Source: Pseudoips prasinana
Lineage: Eukaryota > Arthropoda > Insecta > Lepidoptera > Nolidae
Direction: 5' to 3'
Assembly: GCA_951640165.1 (NCBI GenBank)
Contig: OX621255.1
Span: 25,146,001 to 25,210,000 of the forward strand
DNA length: 64,000 nucleotides
The position numbers and the translations under genes were made by a program. The stretch's first letter is position 1. The number at the start of each line of letters is the position of its first letter. Below are positions 12,921 to 24,900 of this stretch, piece by piece. A model generated the notes under the pieces. It was not told the origin of the DNA, made no database searches, and saw only the letters and a program-made list of their open reading frames with translations.

Positions 12921-15900
12921 TAATACGTTATAGAAAATGGATATATCAACAAATAATTCAGAATCCTATGTAGGAAGTCAGTAACAACGTTTTGATTTAT
13001 AAACTTTAAAAATTTAAATGGATATTCAAATTTAAGATTAATCATAATCATTTATTTTGGTAAAGTTATTGAACTTTTCAAATATTAAATTAAAAAATAT
13101 ACATATTGGTGATACATTATAGAAAATTTATGTCAACTTACAAATAATTCATTAAACATTCGGAATCCTTTGTAGGAAGTCAGTAACAACGTTTTGATTT
13201 ATTGGTCGTCAAAGATTAAAGATAAAACGTTTGTTCAGCAAGCCAATGCTTCAGTCGAGACTTAAAACAAGACAAATCAACTTACAAAGGATTCTAATCC
13301 TGAATGTTGTCTGCGTTGTATTTGTGGTTCATTGCGCTAAGTGGTGGCTTAAATTACAAAATAATCTGTAGGAGCTTTTGAGCTGGCTTTTAAACGAGTA
13401 AGTCATTATTCCAAAGACTCAATTGGACTAATGTGGTTGGTGGCAAAGCAAGGATGCTTCCTACAATGCAGAATGGTAAAATTACGAGCAGAAGCTAGTA
13501 CTGAATTGGTAGGATATTCACTAGCTTCTGCCCGTAATTTTACTATTCTGCATTGTAGGAAGCATCCATGCTTTGCCACCAATCACATTAGTCCAATTGA
13601 GTGTATTAAGTAATTTGTTTATGTACACACGGCTACATATTATGCTACACATTTGCAATATAAGCTGACCTCTCATTGTATGGAAATCCTTTACAACTCG
13701 AGATCAAATTATACTGGAAATGTACAGCTTGATATGTAGCCGAGTGTACGTGCTACCCCAAATAGATTATAAAATAAATGCAATAAAAATAACGATTCTG
13801 TAGAATTGCAATTAAATCACGATTCTGTAGAATCGCTATTAAATCACGATAAACATAAAAAAACTGGCCAAGTGCGAGTCGGATTCGCACATGAAGGGTT
13901 CCGTAACAGCAAGTATTTCAGTTGATTAAATGAAAGCAAATTGCGGTTTATAACGTATTAAAAAAAACTACTAGCTAGATCTCGTTCAAACCAATTTTCG
14001 TTGTTAGTTTCTATGGTAATGTACATCATATATTTTTTTTAGTTTTATCATTCTCTTATTTTAGAAGTTACAGGGGGGGACACTCATTTTACCACTTTGG
14101 AAGTGTCTCTCGCGCAAACTATTCAGTTTAGATAAAAATGATATTATTAGAAACCTCAATATGATTTTTAAAGACCTATCCATAGACACCCCACATGTAT
14201 GGGTACGACGAAAAAAATTTTTTGGAGTTTTAGTTCTATGTATGGCGACCCCCCAAAATTATTGTTCTTTTTCTATTTTTATGTTAAAATCTTAATGCGG
14301 TTCACAGAATACACCTACTTACCAAGTTTCAGCAGTGCAGCTCTTATAGTTTCGGAAAAAAGTGGCTGTGACATACGGACGGACAGACAGACAGACAGAC
14401 AGTCATGACGAATCTATAAGGGTACCGTTTTTTGCCATTTGGCTACGGAACCCTAAAAATGAATATTCTAGTAATTTTGAATGTGCGTCACTGTGGTGCA
14501 GCTGCAATAGCTTAATTATGCGGTCGGGGCGCAAACCATAACCGTAACCATACTTAATTACTGCCCCAAAAAACTACTAACAACTTAAACTTTTCTAAGC
14601 AAAGAACGATTAAAACAAAATTTACACAAGACCAATACGCAGGCATTTTTAGGTAAAACTAAAAAGAAATGTAAAAATCATTTCGCCAACAAGGAGAAAT
14701 CGTGTAAAAAAGGCGACAAGATCACACTAATATTATAAAGGCAAAATTTTGTAAATGTGTGAGTGTGTTTGTAACTTCTTCAAGTCTAAACGGCTGGAGC
14801 GATTTTATTAAAATTTGGTATGGAGTTAGATGACATCCTGGATTAACACATAGGCTATAATTTATAAAGTTTAACGCGGGCGAAACCGCGGGGCACAGCT
14901 AGTAACCGATAAACATACTTATAAACTTCTAAATACATTCATATTATGGATAAATTACACCTATACACAGAACATATAATCGTGGTCATCGCACAAAAAT
15001 CATATATTATATAAAAATCATATATAATATGACGGACACAGTAGCCCAGTTGACAGTGCTCCTGCCTACGAAGCTGGTGGTCCTGGGTTCAAATCCCGGT
15101 AAGTGCAAATATTTGTGTGATGAGCACGAATATTTGTTTCTGAGTCATGGATGTTTTCTATGTATATAAGTATTTATCTATCTATATAAGTATGTATATC
15201 GTCGCCTGGTACCCATAGTACAAGCTTTGCTTAGTTTGGGGCTAGGATGATCGGTGTGACAGTGTCCCTACATATTAGGTCTTTACCTATGAAATTGCCG
15301 TTCTGCAGTACTGGCCATTTCAAATCAAAATAATTTTTGTTTGGCTAAGAATTCTAATTTCAAATTAATTTTATTTTAAAAACATGGATTCTTTTTTCCA
15401 AAAGTAGTCATTTCTTTATTGATTAGTGTTACATTTTCATCGCATTTCAATCTTTTTCGTCATCATGGATACGTTAAAAATTCGAGTAATTATGGAATAT
15501 GAGTACCGTCGTGGCAGCAACGCGGCACAAGCGGCACGCAACATCAACGACGTTTACGGAGCTAACACTACAAACCAACGCACCACCTGTTATTGGTTTG
15601 CTCGCTTCCGTTCTGGAAATTTCGACCTGAAAAATGAACCTCGCGGTCGTCCGAAGACTTTGGTCGACAATGACGAATTAAAGGCGGTTGTGGAAGCTGA
15701 TGATACACAATCTACGGCTGAATTAGCAGCAGCTTTCGACGTTAGCGTCAAAACAATATTGGTCCATTTGCGTCAAATTGGCAAGGTAAAAAAGCTTGAC
15801 AAATGGGTGCCCCACGAACTCAATGATCGCCAGCGCGAAGTACGCGTCGAGACGTGCCTTGCACTGCTCAACAGACACACAAATGAAGGAATTTTGATCC

Positions 15901-18900
15901 GCATTGTTACCTGCGATGAAAAATGGATTCTGTTTGATAATCGCAAGCGCTCAGCAAGTTGGTTGGATCCTGGTTCAGCACCTAAACAATGCCCTAAACG
16001 AAAACTTACCCCTAGAAAAGTGATGGTCACTGTTTGGTGGTCTAGCGCCGGTGTGATTCATCACAGCTTCTTACCAAACGGGGTGAGCATTACTGCAGAT
16101 GTGTACTGTGAAGAACTGAGCACAATGATGGAGAAGCTGGCGCATCTCCAACCAGCATTGGTCAATCGCTCGTCTCCGCTGCTCCTGCACGACAACGCGC
16201 GACCTCATACTGCACAGCAGACGGTCTCCAAGTTGCAAGAACTGGGGTTGGAAGCTCTCCGTCATCCGCCCTACTCACCAGACCTTGCGCCTACAGACTA
16301 CTACTTTTTCCAGAATTTGGATAACTTCTTGGCGGGAAAAAAATTCAATACCCGAGAGGCAGTACAAAATGCCTTTGAAGAATTTGTTGCCTCCCGTCCA
16401 GCTGATTTCTTTAAGAAGGGCATCAATAAACTGCCACTGCGATGGCAAAGATGCATTGATTGCATGGGTGATTACTTCGATTAATACAAATAAAAAAATT
16501 CATGAAAAAAATTCGTTTAAATTTTTTCATACAAAACGGCAATTTCATAGGTAAAGACCTATTATTATATCATAATATTCTTATTACCGGGCCTCGGCCG
16601 GTTGGCGTGCTTGGGAGATGATTATCTTTCATGCTGCAGGTCGTGGGCTCGATTCCCACCCAGGACAGATATTTGTGTGCATGAACATGTCTTTTTGTAA
16701 TTATCATGAGGCTGTAATTAATACTAAGCCAAGCTATAGACAGTTGGTGCATGTACTAGGTTAAACCTGTACCACAGGCGTTCTCACGGCTTAAAAACAA
16801 AAAATATTATATTTTTTAAGATTAAAGAATATTTAATTAAACAAATTAAAACCTAAAATATAATGTTTAAAAATTAACTTATTTTAGAATACTAAATAAC
16901 TACTCAGTCTCATCATAGGTAAATTTTTGTAAAAAAAATACAAACTATTCTTTTACACTTTAATAATTAAGGTTATACATAGATAATGGCTTATTTATGT
17001 TTATGTTGTCCCGGGTATGACCTTAAACTGCCTCTATCGGGGGGCTCTAGAATCAAAGGATTCATCAGAGGCCCACGATAGAATAGTTACTATCAGTACA
17101 GGATAGTAACTTAGAGCGGCGACGGAAGAGTAGGCATAATTATGCATACCAACGGCGGCGCTCACAGGCCGAGTTAGCTGGCTTACTGTACGCTCACCGA
17201 GACGCAGGGGACGAGCACAAGTGAGCTATTTAGTCCAAACGAGGAAGCATACCCGAAACAAAACCCCGATCCAAAGTGTTATCCGACCCGTGCTGAGGGA
17301 TCCATGGTCAGAGGGTATTCTGGTCGATAACGGAGGGTGTCTATGTTGGCGGTCATAGGACACAGCATGGATCCGCCTTACCCCCGTATAGGGTTCTGCG
17401 AGGGTGGACCGTTTAGTCCCTAATACTCGTGGGAACGCAATGGAGATAAGAAATTTTAATACTTTAAATGGCGGCGACGTGGTCCGCCACCCGTCACGTC
17501 TCGTTACCCGGAGAGGCGAAAAGTGGCCAACGGAAAGCCGTTTTGCTACGCTGAATGTAGGAGGAGGAATAGAAGGTAAGTTGGACGAAGTATGTCAGCT
17601 GATGAGTGAAAAACGGATCGATGTATTGTGTGTGAATGAGACGAAGCGGAAAGGATGTGATACTACAAAACACGGACTTTACACGGCATATTGGTCTGGA
17701 GTACCGAACACCACCAGAGCTTGCCAGGGTGTGGGTCTCATTCTTTCCACAAGAATGTCTGAATGTGTGACTGAGTTCGAATGCGTGAATGCAAGAATTA
17801 TTTCGTTGCGAATGAAAGTCGGTATGACCCGTATCTTCCTAGTAGGGGTGTACGCTCCTGTAGATATGGGTGCAGTTGTGTCACAGCGAGAACAAGAGGA
17901 AAGAAAGGCATTCTGGGAGACCTTGGGAGATGTGTTACGAATAAGTCAGTATAATGAAAGAGTAATAACGTTAGGTGATTTTAATGGTTGGGTTGGGGTA
18001 AAGCGTGATGGTTTTGAAAGAGTTCTAGGTCAATTCCGTGATGAGAGTGAGAATGAGAATGGGAATAGTCTGCTTGAGATATGTCTGGAATGGGGTCTTT
18101 GTGTTACAAATACTATGTTTGAACATAAAAGAGTATGATTGACTTTGTGATTGTAGATGAAAGATTGAGAAAGAATATTCTAGACACAAGAGTCTATCGT
18201 GGGACCGCAATCCATACAGACCACTTCCTGGTGATGAGCCGAATCAGTGGTCTGTTCAAAGGATGGCGCCACCGAATCCCTGAGACTAAGAGTGTACTAG
18301 AGAGAATAAAAGTAGAGAAACTGCAAGAGGCAGGAGTGGCAGATGAGTACAAAAGTAAGTTGATTGATAAGTTTGAGGGATCTAAAGACATAAGAGAAGT
18401 AGAAGAGCTATGGAAGTCAGTCAAAGAAGGTGTGGTGAGTGTAGCTAGTGAAGTATGTGGTGTAATAAAGAGGAGAAGAGGAAGAAAGATGAAGAATATT
18501 TGGTGGGATAAAAGTGTACAAAAAGTTGTATGTGAAAAGAAGAAAGCGTGGTTAGATTGGCTAGCCACCAGAGCAAACGAACGAATACATAAGGCGACGA
18601 ATGAAGATATAGTAAGAGCCTGGAATGACTATAAGAGGATGAAAGGAATAGTAAAGAACGTGGTGAACGAAAAGAAAAATGAACAAAAGGATAATTTTGA
18701 TAGAAGGTTGTCTAAGGATTTTCAGATGAACATTAAGTTTTTCTGGAAATCCGTTAGATCAGTAAGAGGCATAACCCAAACCTCAGAACTGAACTCCATC
18801 CGAGACCAAGATGGATATATAGTGAAAGGGGAAGAATGCGTGTTAAAACGTTGGAAGGAGTATTTTGAGAGTTTGTATGATAGACGTGTAACAGAGAGTG

Positions 18901-21900
18901 AACGTAGTTCATTAGGTATAGACAAAAATAATTGTAAGGATGAAATTGGAATGGATGAGATTGTGAAAGCTATTAAGAGTATGAAATCGGGTAAATCTCC
19001 AGGGTATGACAGGATAACTTCCGAAATGCTGAAGGCTGGACATGGCGTCATAGCGAGTCAGCTGTGCAGCCTTTTCAATCTGTGCTATAACACCGGCCAA
19101 GTGCCAAGTGATTGGTGCAAGGCTGTCATCGTACCTCTTTACAAAGGAAAAGGCTCACGGCAAGACTGTAAAAACTACAGGGGCATTAGTCTGCTCAGCG
19201 TCGTTGGTAAGTTGTATGCGAAAGTATTGGTTGAAAGAGTTGTGAAAGAAACCGATACAAAAATATGGGATGCACAGGCGGGTTTTCGAAAAGGAATGGG
19301 ATGCACGGATCAGGTCTTTTCTCTACGAAGCATAGTAGAGAAGTTTTTGGGCAAAAGCCAAAAGGTCTACTGTGCCTTCGTAGACTTAGAAAAGGCCTAC
19401 GATAGAGTGTTGAGGAATGAGCTTTGGTTGGTACTGTAATGATATTACCTGCCCTCCTATAGAATAAAACCTCTTTTATCAAGATAGCTAGTAGCTCTGG
19501 TCATTTTATTAAAATAACTAAACATAGCTTTTAAAATGAGAATAGAATTCGAATCAAATAAAAAGCATGGTGTTACGTTTGATTGATGTTTGTCAATAGT
19601 TATAAAAATGGTGTGCTAAAGTAAACATTGTGAATCTAATATAATTATTTTAAATAAAATCAGTGATTGTTTGTGAATACATGTGTTATCATTGAGAAGA
19701 TCTCCCTAGATCCCGTATAGAAATACCTCTTGCAGCTGCGAGTGTGCTTACATGGTGGTAGGCGCCTTTGGTTAATTGAAAAGATTTTGAAGTTTTCAAA
19801 GGGGAGAGAGATTATACAAGAAATCTAGAGAAAAATAAGAAAATATGGAATCGACAAGCGTGAATATACAATTATTTAATGGTGTAGAGCAAGATGCGAA
19901 GGAGTTTATCAAACAATTTAAAAGATTTTCTATTGTAAAAAAATTATCAGACGAAGAAAAAGTAGCGATCATCCCGTCTTTTCTACAAGGAGCAGCGCTA
20001 TCGTTCTACAATGTAATAGTAGATACGGCAACAGAATTTGCCGACATTGAAAAGGCTTTTCTGGAGGAATTTTCAGGGACTATCGACTATGTAGAACAAT
20101 TTTATATGACAAGACAGAAATTTGAGGAAGATATTTTAGAATACTTTTATAGATTACAAGAACTGGCGTTCAAGGCAGAAATTAAAGATGAAAGGAAATT
20201 TATTATAAAATTTATTAAATCATCAGCACCGTTTTATAAACATATACTAGCAACTTCACTACTAGAAGACAAGAAACAATTAAAAAAATTGATTATACAG
20301 CTAAAAGATATTTATAATATGGACGATTTAAAACCACATAATGAAGATAATTTGATACGTTCCCCGACAACTCATGTGCAAGCGGGACCAGAACGTCAAC
20401 CGTTAGACAACTCCAGATATGTGACGCCGGGAGGGAAAAGAATGTCGGCGGCATTGAACGTCACACATCGGGCAGTTTCGAATCAGCAGAACGTGGCGAC
20501 GTGTGAAAATGGCGCTCAAACAAAGGAAGTATTTAATCTTTTTAATAGTTTTAGAAATAGTATACCGTATATTAGGGTTATGTATAAGAACAATTCATGT
20601 CCAGCTCTCTTAGACACGGGAGCTGCGGTGTCATGTATGTCGGGAACGATGGCGCGTAGATTAGGATTAGGTTCGACAGGAACTGCAGTCGGCTCTATAC
20701 AACGCGTTGATGGAAGGACGATCGATACGGCTGGAACAGCTAAATTTAATTTTTATATTAACGGTAAGGAATTTTGTATTAATATTTATATCATAGAAGA
20801 TCTTGCATGCCACTTAATTTTAGGACGAGATTTTTTGATTGCGAATACTGTTGTCATGGATTTTGCTAAGAGTAGAATAGTCATTGGCACGGAAGTGGTC
20901 TATTTTTACCAAGACCAAAGAGTTTTTAATTGTTTTGAAAAAAATTCTGACAGTCATGTCAAATGTCACCAAAATGTTGACAAGAAGATTGGTAAGAATA
21001 ATAATTTTGTAGTAAATAAGGATTCTTCGCCAGTAATTAATAGCGAAGACTATGAAAGAAAGAGAGATCGAGTTAGTGATGATAAGGTCACTTCGTTGGG
21101 CAATTTAACGGCAAAAGCGGTATATAACATAACTCGGGTACGTCACAAGGAAAAGGTCAACTACGACAGGAGAACAAGGCGAGAGTTCCGGCCGGGAGAT
21201 TTAGTTATCATACGTTCTTCGGGACGATTTTCTGGTAAGAACCACGAATTACAACGTTTATTTATAGGACCATGGGTGGTGGTTAGACGCATAAGTGATG
21301 TCACTTATGTGGTGCGAAAGCCTGGACGGAATAGATCCGACACAGTACATGTCGATCGAATGAAACCATTCCAGACAAGGGAAATTTGAATGTATGCTGG
21401 GCTCCTATGTCTAATGAGAGTTATTTTATTTGTTCTGTTATTTTTATTTAACATTGTACGATTAGCATTAAATTATAATATTAATGTTGTCCACTGCTGG
21501 ACATGAGCGTAACCCAAATATTTTCATAATTTTAATACTGGTTATGATTGACTATAGTCATCACACTTATGACTTATTTTATTGGTGGTGATGATGTATA
21601 AGTGGCGCTGCTACATGATTATCAGGTGTTACCCTGAAAAGAGTCGTTTTTGGGGCACACACACAGGATGTTCATTGTCTGGAGAAGCAATGAAAGCCTC
21701 CTAGACTAACCAAGTCCTGTTATTATGTTGTTTATGCCAGAAAACACATGATATTTATAGATTAAATCAAAAATATGGAATTATCATGTTACGGTGTTTG
21801 CGACCAAACATCTCCGAAACGGCTGGACCGATTCGCATAAAATTTTGTATGAATATCTGGCGAATATTTTTTTTACCTTAAGTTTAAGGGTGAACCACTA

Positions 21901-24900
21901 CTAAATATTTGCCTTTAATAAAAAAAAAAAAAATTTAATTTTATGTTTATTTGGATATTTTTTTTTGCACCCAATCAAATGTCTTTCGATGACTTAGATT
22001 TGTTGATAGACCCGATAGATGGCGCTGCGATAAGACTGCGAGTTTTATTGCTATTGTTATGGCAGTGGTAGAATACATAAGCCGTTTACTTATGTTACTG
22101 ATGAGAATGTTTATAATTACAATTTTATTTTATTTGTCAAATATATGAATATACTTTCGCGCATAAATTTTGTTTTCATGTGAAACGTACGAGAGCAACG
22201 ATGACCAGGGGCGGTGTTCCAGTACAACCACAATGGACATGATGGAAGATCGGAAAATGAATAACGGGATTTACAAGAAGTAAATATCCAGGTAGAGATA
22301 GGGAGTTAGGAAATGGGTGAAGCGTAGATTAAGGGGATATTTCCGTCAATAGTTAAGAGTGGGTGATAGAATTTAATTATTCATTTGCATCACACATCTA
22401 GCACATAGTAGCCTATAGATGTGGGAGAACCTCATGGACTCCATGATGTTGATGGGTATTCTGTTCTACCTAACACTTTTATTTTCATGTCTGGGGACAA
22501 ATAGATGATAGGGTAGGTTAATTGGTATAAATGAGATATTAATTTTTCATTAATCTTGGTTGGTATATGATCTTCCATCATGGTCCTGACTCTCTGGAAC
22601 CCCATCCTTGATTGATAGGATTGATATCTTTTTGTTATCAATTATTTTGGATAGTTTAGCAGTTAGGTTTTATAATAGGATAGCCATTAGCCAACTTTTA
22701 TATATGCTCCAATTAATTTTTAACCACTTGTTCTAATTAATCATTTCAGATTATCATTAATAATTTAGTTGAACGGTCAACTGTTGTCATAATTTAATTT
22801 GGATTAAACTTTTAACCAGTTGTTATAATTAAGTTTGCCCTTTTAAAATAATTATTTTCAGATCATTAATTTATGATTTATTTAAATGGTTAAAAGTTGT
22901 AATAATTTAATTTCATTTTTTTTTCTGTACTTTTACTTGGTGATAGGACCAAGTATGATCATTGAAGCTATTGTGTGTGAAGGTTGACTAGTATTTTATT
23001 TTAGCTAGGATAGCTATAATTAGGTAGCGCTTAGCTAGTGTTAGGAAAGTAGAATTAGGGCCTTGAAAGTATAATTTTTGGTTGGTTTTTTTTTATACTT
23101 TGAGCAAGTCGGACTCATACTCCCATTTGCTAGACTTTCAGTGGGTCCTGGGTTCAATTCTACTCTTTTTTATTGCACCTATGTATTTGATAACTCCCAA
23201 CATAGGTAGACAGTTATAATGTAGGAAGGTAGCAGAATTTTGGAAGTGTTTCAAGACTTCCAAAATTTTTTTTTGGGGAGGGGGTGATGTAATGATATTA
23301 CCTGCCCTCCTATAGAATAAAACCTCTTTTATCAAGATAGCTAGTAGCTCTGGTCATTTTATTAAAATAACTAAACATAGCTTTTAAAATGAGAATAGAA
23401 TTCGAATCAAATAAAAAGCATGGTGTTACGTTTGATTGATGTTTGTCAACAGTTATAAAAATGGTGTGCTAAAGTAAACATTGTGAATCTAATATAATTA
23501 TTTTAAATAAAATCAGTGATTGTTTGTGAATACATGTGTTATCATTGAGACGATCTCTCTAGATCCCGTATAGAAATACCTCTTGCAGCTGCGAGTGTGC
23601 TTACAGTACTGTCCATGTATGGGTTAGACGAAAACCTTGTTCAAGCACTGAAATCTCTTTATAGGGATTCCAGAGCTTGCGTGAGGATTAACGGGTCATA
23701 CACTGAGTGGTTTAGCATCCAAAAGGGTGTTAGACAGGGATGTGTAGCGTCACCGTGGTTGTTTAACCTATTCATGGATAGCTGTTTAAAAGACTTGAAA
23801 GAAAGTGAATGTGGTGTAAGGATGAATGAGTTACTCATCAAATGTCTGCTGTACGCTGATGATCAAGTTCTACTTGCATCATCTGCGGACGAGTTGCAGG
23901 TGATGGTAACAAATATGCATGAAGCTTTTGAAAGGAAAGGGATGAAAATGAATGTTGGTAAGACGAAAGTAATGGTATTTGAGAGGGATGAATACACGAC
24001 AGCTTGTGATATTGTGGTTGGAGGAGAGAAAGTCGAACAGGTGAAAGAGTTTGTATATTTGGGAACTTTGTTTACGAGAGATGGGAAATATGAGAAAGAT
24101 ATTGTTAGAAGAGTAAATGCGGGGAACAGAGTGAATGCGGCACTACACGCCTTTATGAGTAGCCGACAAGTCTCAAAGAAGGCTCGACTGGCCGTGCACG
24201 ATGGAGTGTTAGTGCCAACTTTAATGTATGGAAGTGAAAGTTGGGTATGGCAGAAAAAGACGAATGAAAGTAAAATAAATGCAGTGGAAATGAGAGCTCT
24301 GAGAAGTATGTGTGGTGTGACTTTGAGAGACAGAATTCGAAATACTGATATAAGAGAGCGTTGTGGTGTGAAAGAGGATGTAATCACAAAGATTGAAAAA
24401 GGTATGCTGAGATGGTTTGGTCATTTAGAAAGGATGAATGAAAGAAGACTGACAAAAGAAGTATACCTGGCCTGTGTGAATAGTACAACCGGAAGGGGAA
24501 GACCTCGTAGAACATTCTCTGATCAAATTGGAGACGTACTTAGGAAAGGTCAGGTCAGAAGTACCCTAAACCGGCGAGCATGTATGAAGAATATAATGTC
24601 AGTAAACGAAGCGAAAGAGGTGTGCAAGGATCGTGACAAATGGAAGTCCGTTGTCTCTGCCTGCCCCTCTGGGAGACAGGCGTGAGTCTATGTATGTATG
24701 TATGTATGACTTATTGCAGATGTAGAAGTGAGCGTTGCGTGTTGTTTTAAAATTGCATGTTTAATAAAGAGTAGGCGGACAATTAAGACGTTGCATTTTT
24801 TATACAGAAAGCATGTAGGAAAAAGGAAAGGTCGAAAAGTTGCAACTTTTAGTATTGCTCTTTGGGCTCGTTCAATGGATAACATGAAGGTTTTTGGAGC

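Larger units (their letters stand above)
19435..23605 (+). mobile_element. Ty3/Gypsy-type LTR retrotransposon, 4171 bp, internally deleted
   Basis: The 318-bp LTRs are at 19435-19752 and 23288-23605, each starting TGTAATGATATTACC and ending GTGCTTACA. The target duplication is GTAC at 19431-19434 and 23606-23609. A G-rich polypurine tract (GGGGAGGGGGTGA) precedes the 3' LTR. Only one ORF (19845-21389) is present, and the RT, RNase H and integrase core are absent. I noticed three LTR differences, so the insertion is recent. Confidence 0.92.
16996..24705 (+). mobile_element. RTE-clade LINE, ~3.5 kb plus a 4.2-kb LTR insertion
   Basis: It begins TATGTTTATGTTGTCCCGGG and ends in a (TATG)n tail. 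The near-perfect 10-bp target duplication is ATG(G/A)CTTATT. A single ORF type, endonuclease then reverse transcriptase, lies inside, broken by a deletion/frameshift near 18130 and by the LTR element at 19435-23605. Removing the LTR element leaves about 3535 bp, the usual RTE size. Confidence 0.88.

Noticed and set aside
12851..13051. Minus-strand ORF with (IY)n
   Set aside because: It is translation of the (TA)n microsatellite.
13431..13613. 60-codon + strand ORF
   Set aside because: It runs through both arms of a foldback; the two halves are complements of each other.
15426..15464. Upstream extension of the mariner ORF
   Set aside because: It begins at GTG; the ATG at 15465 matches the usual mariner N terminus.
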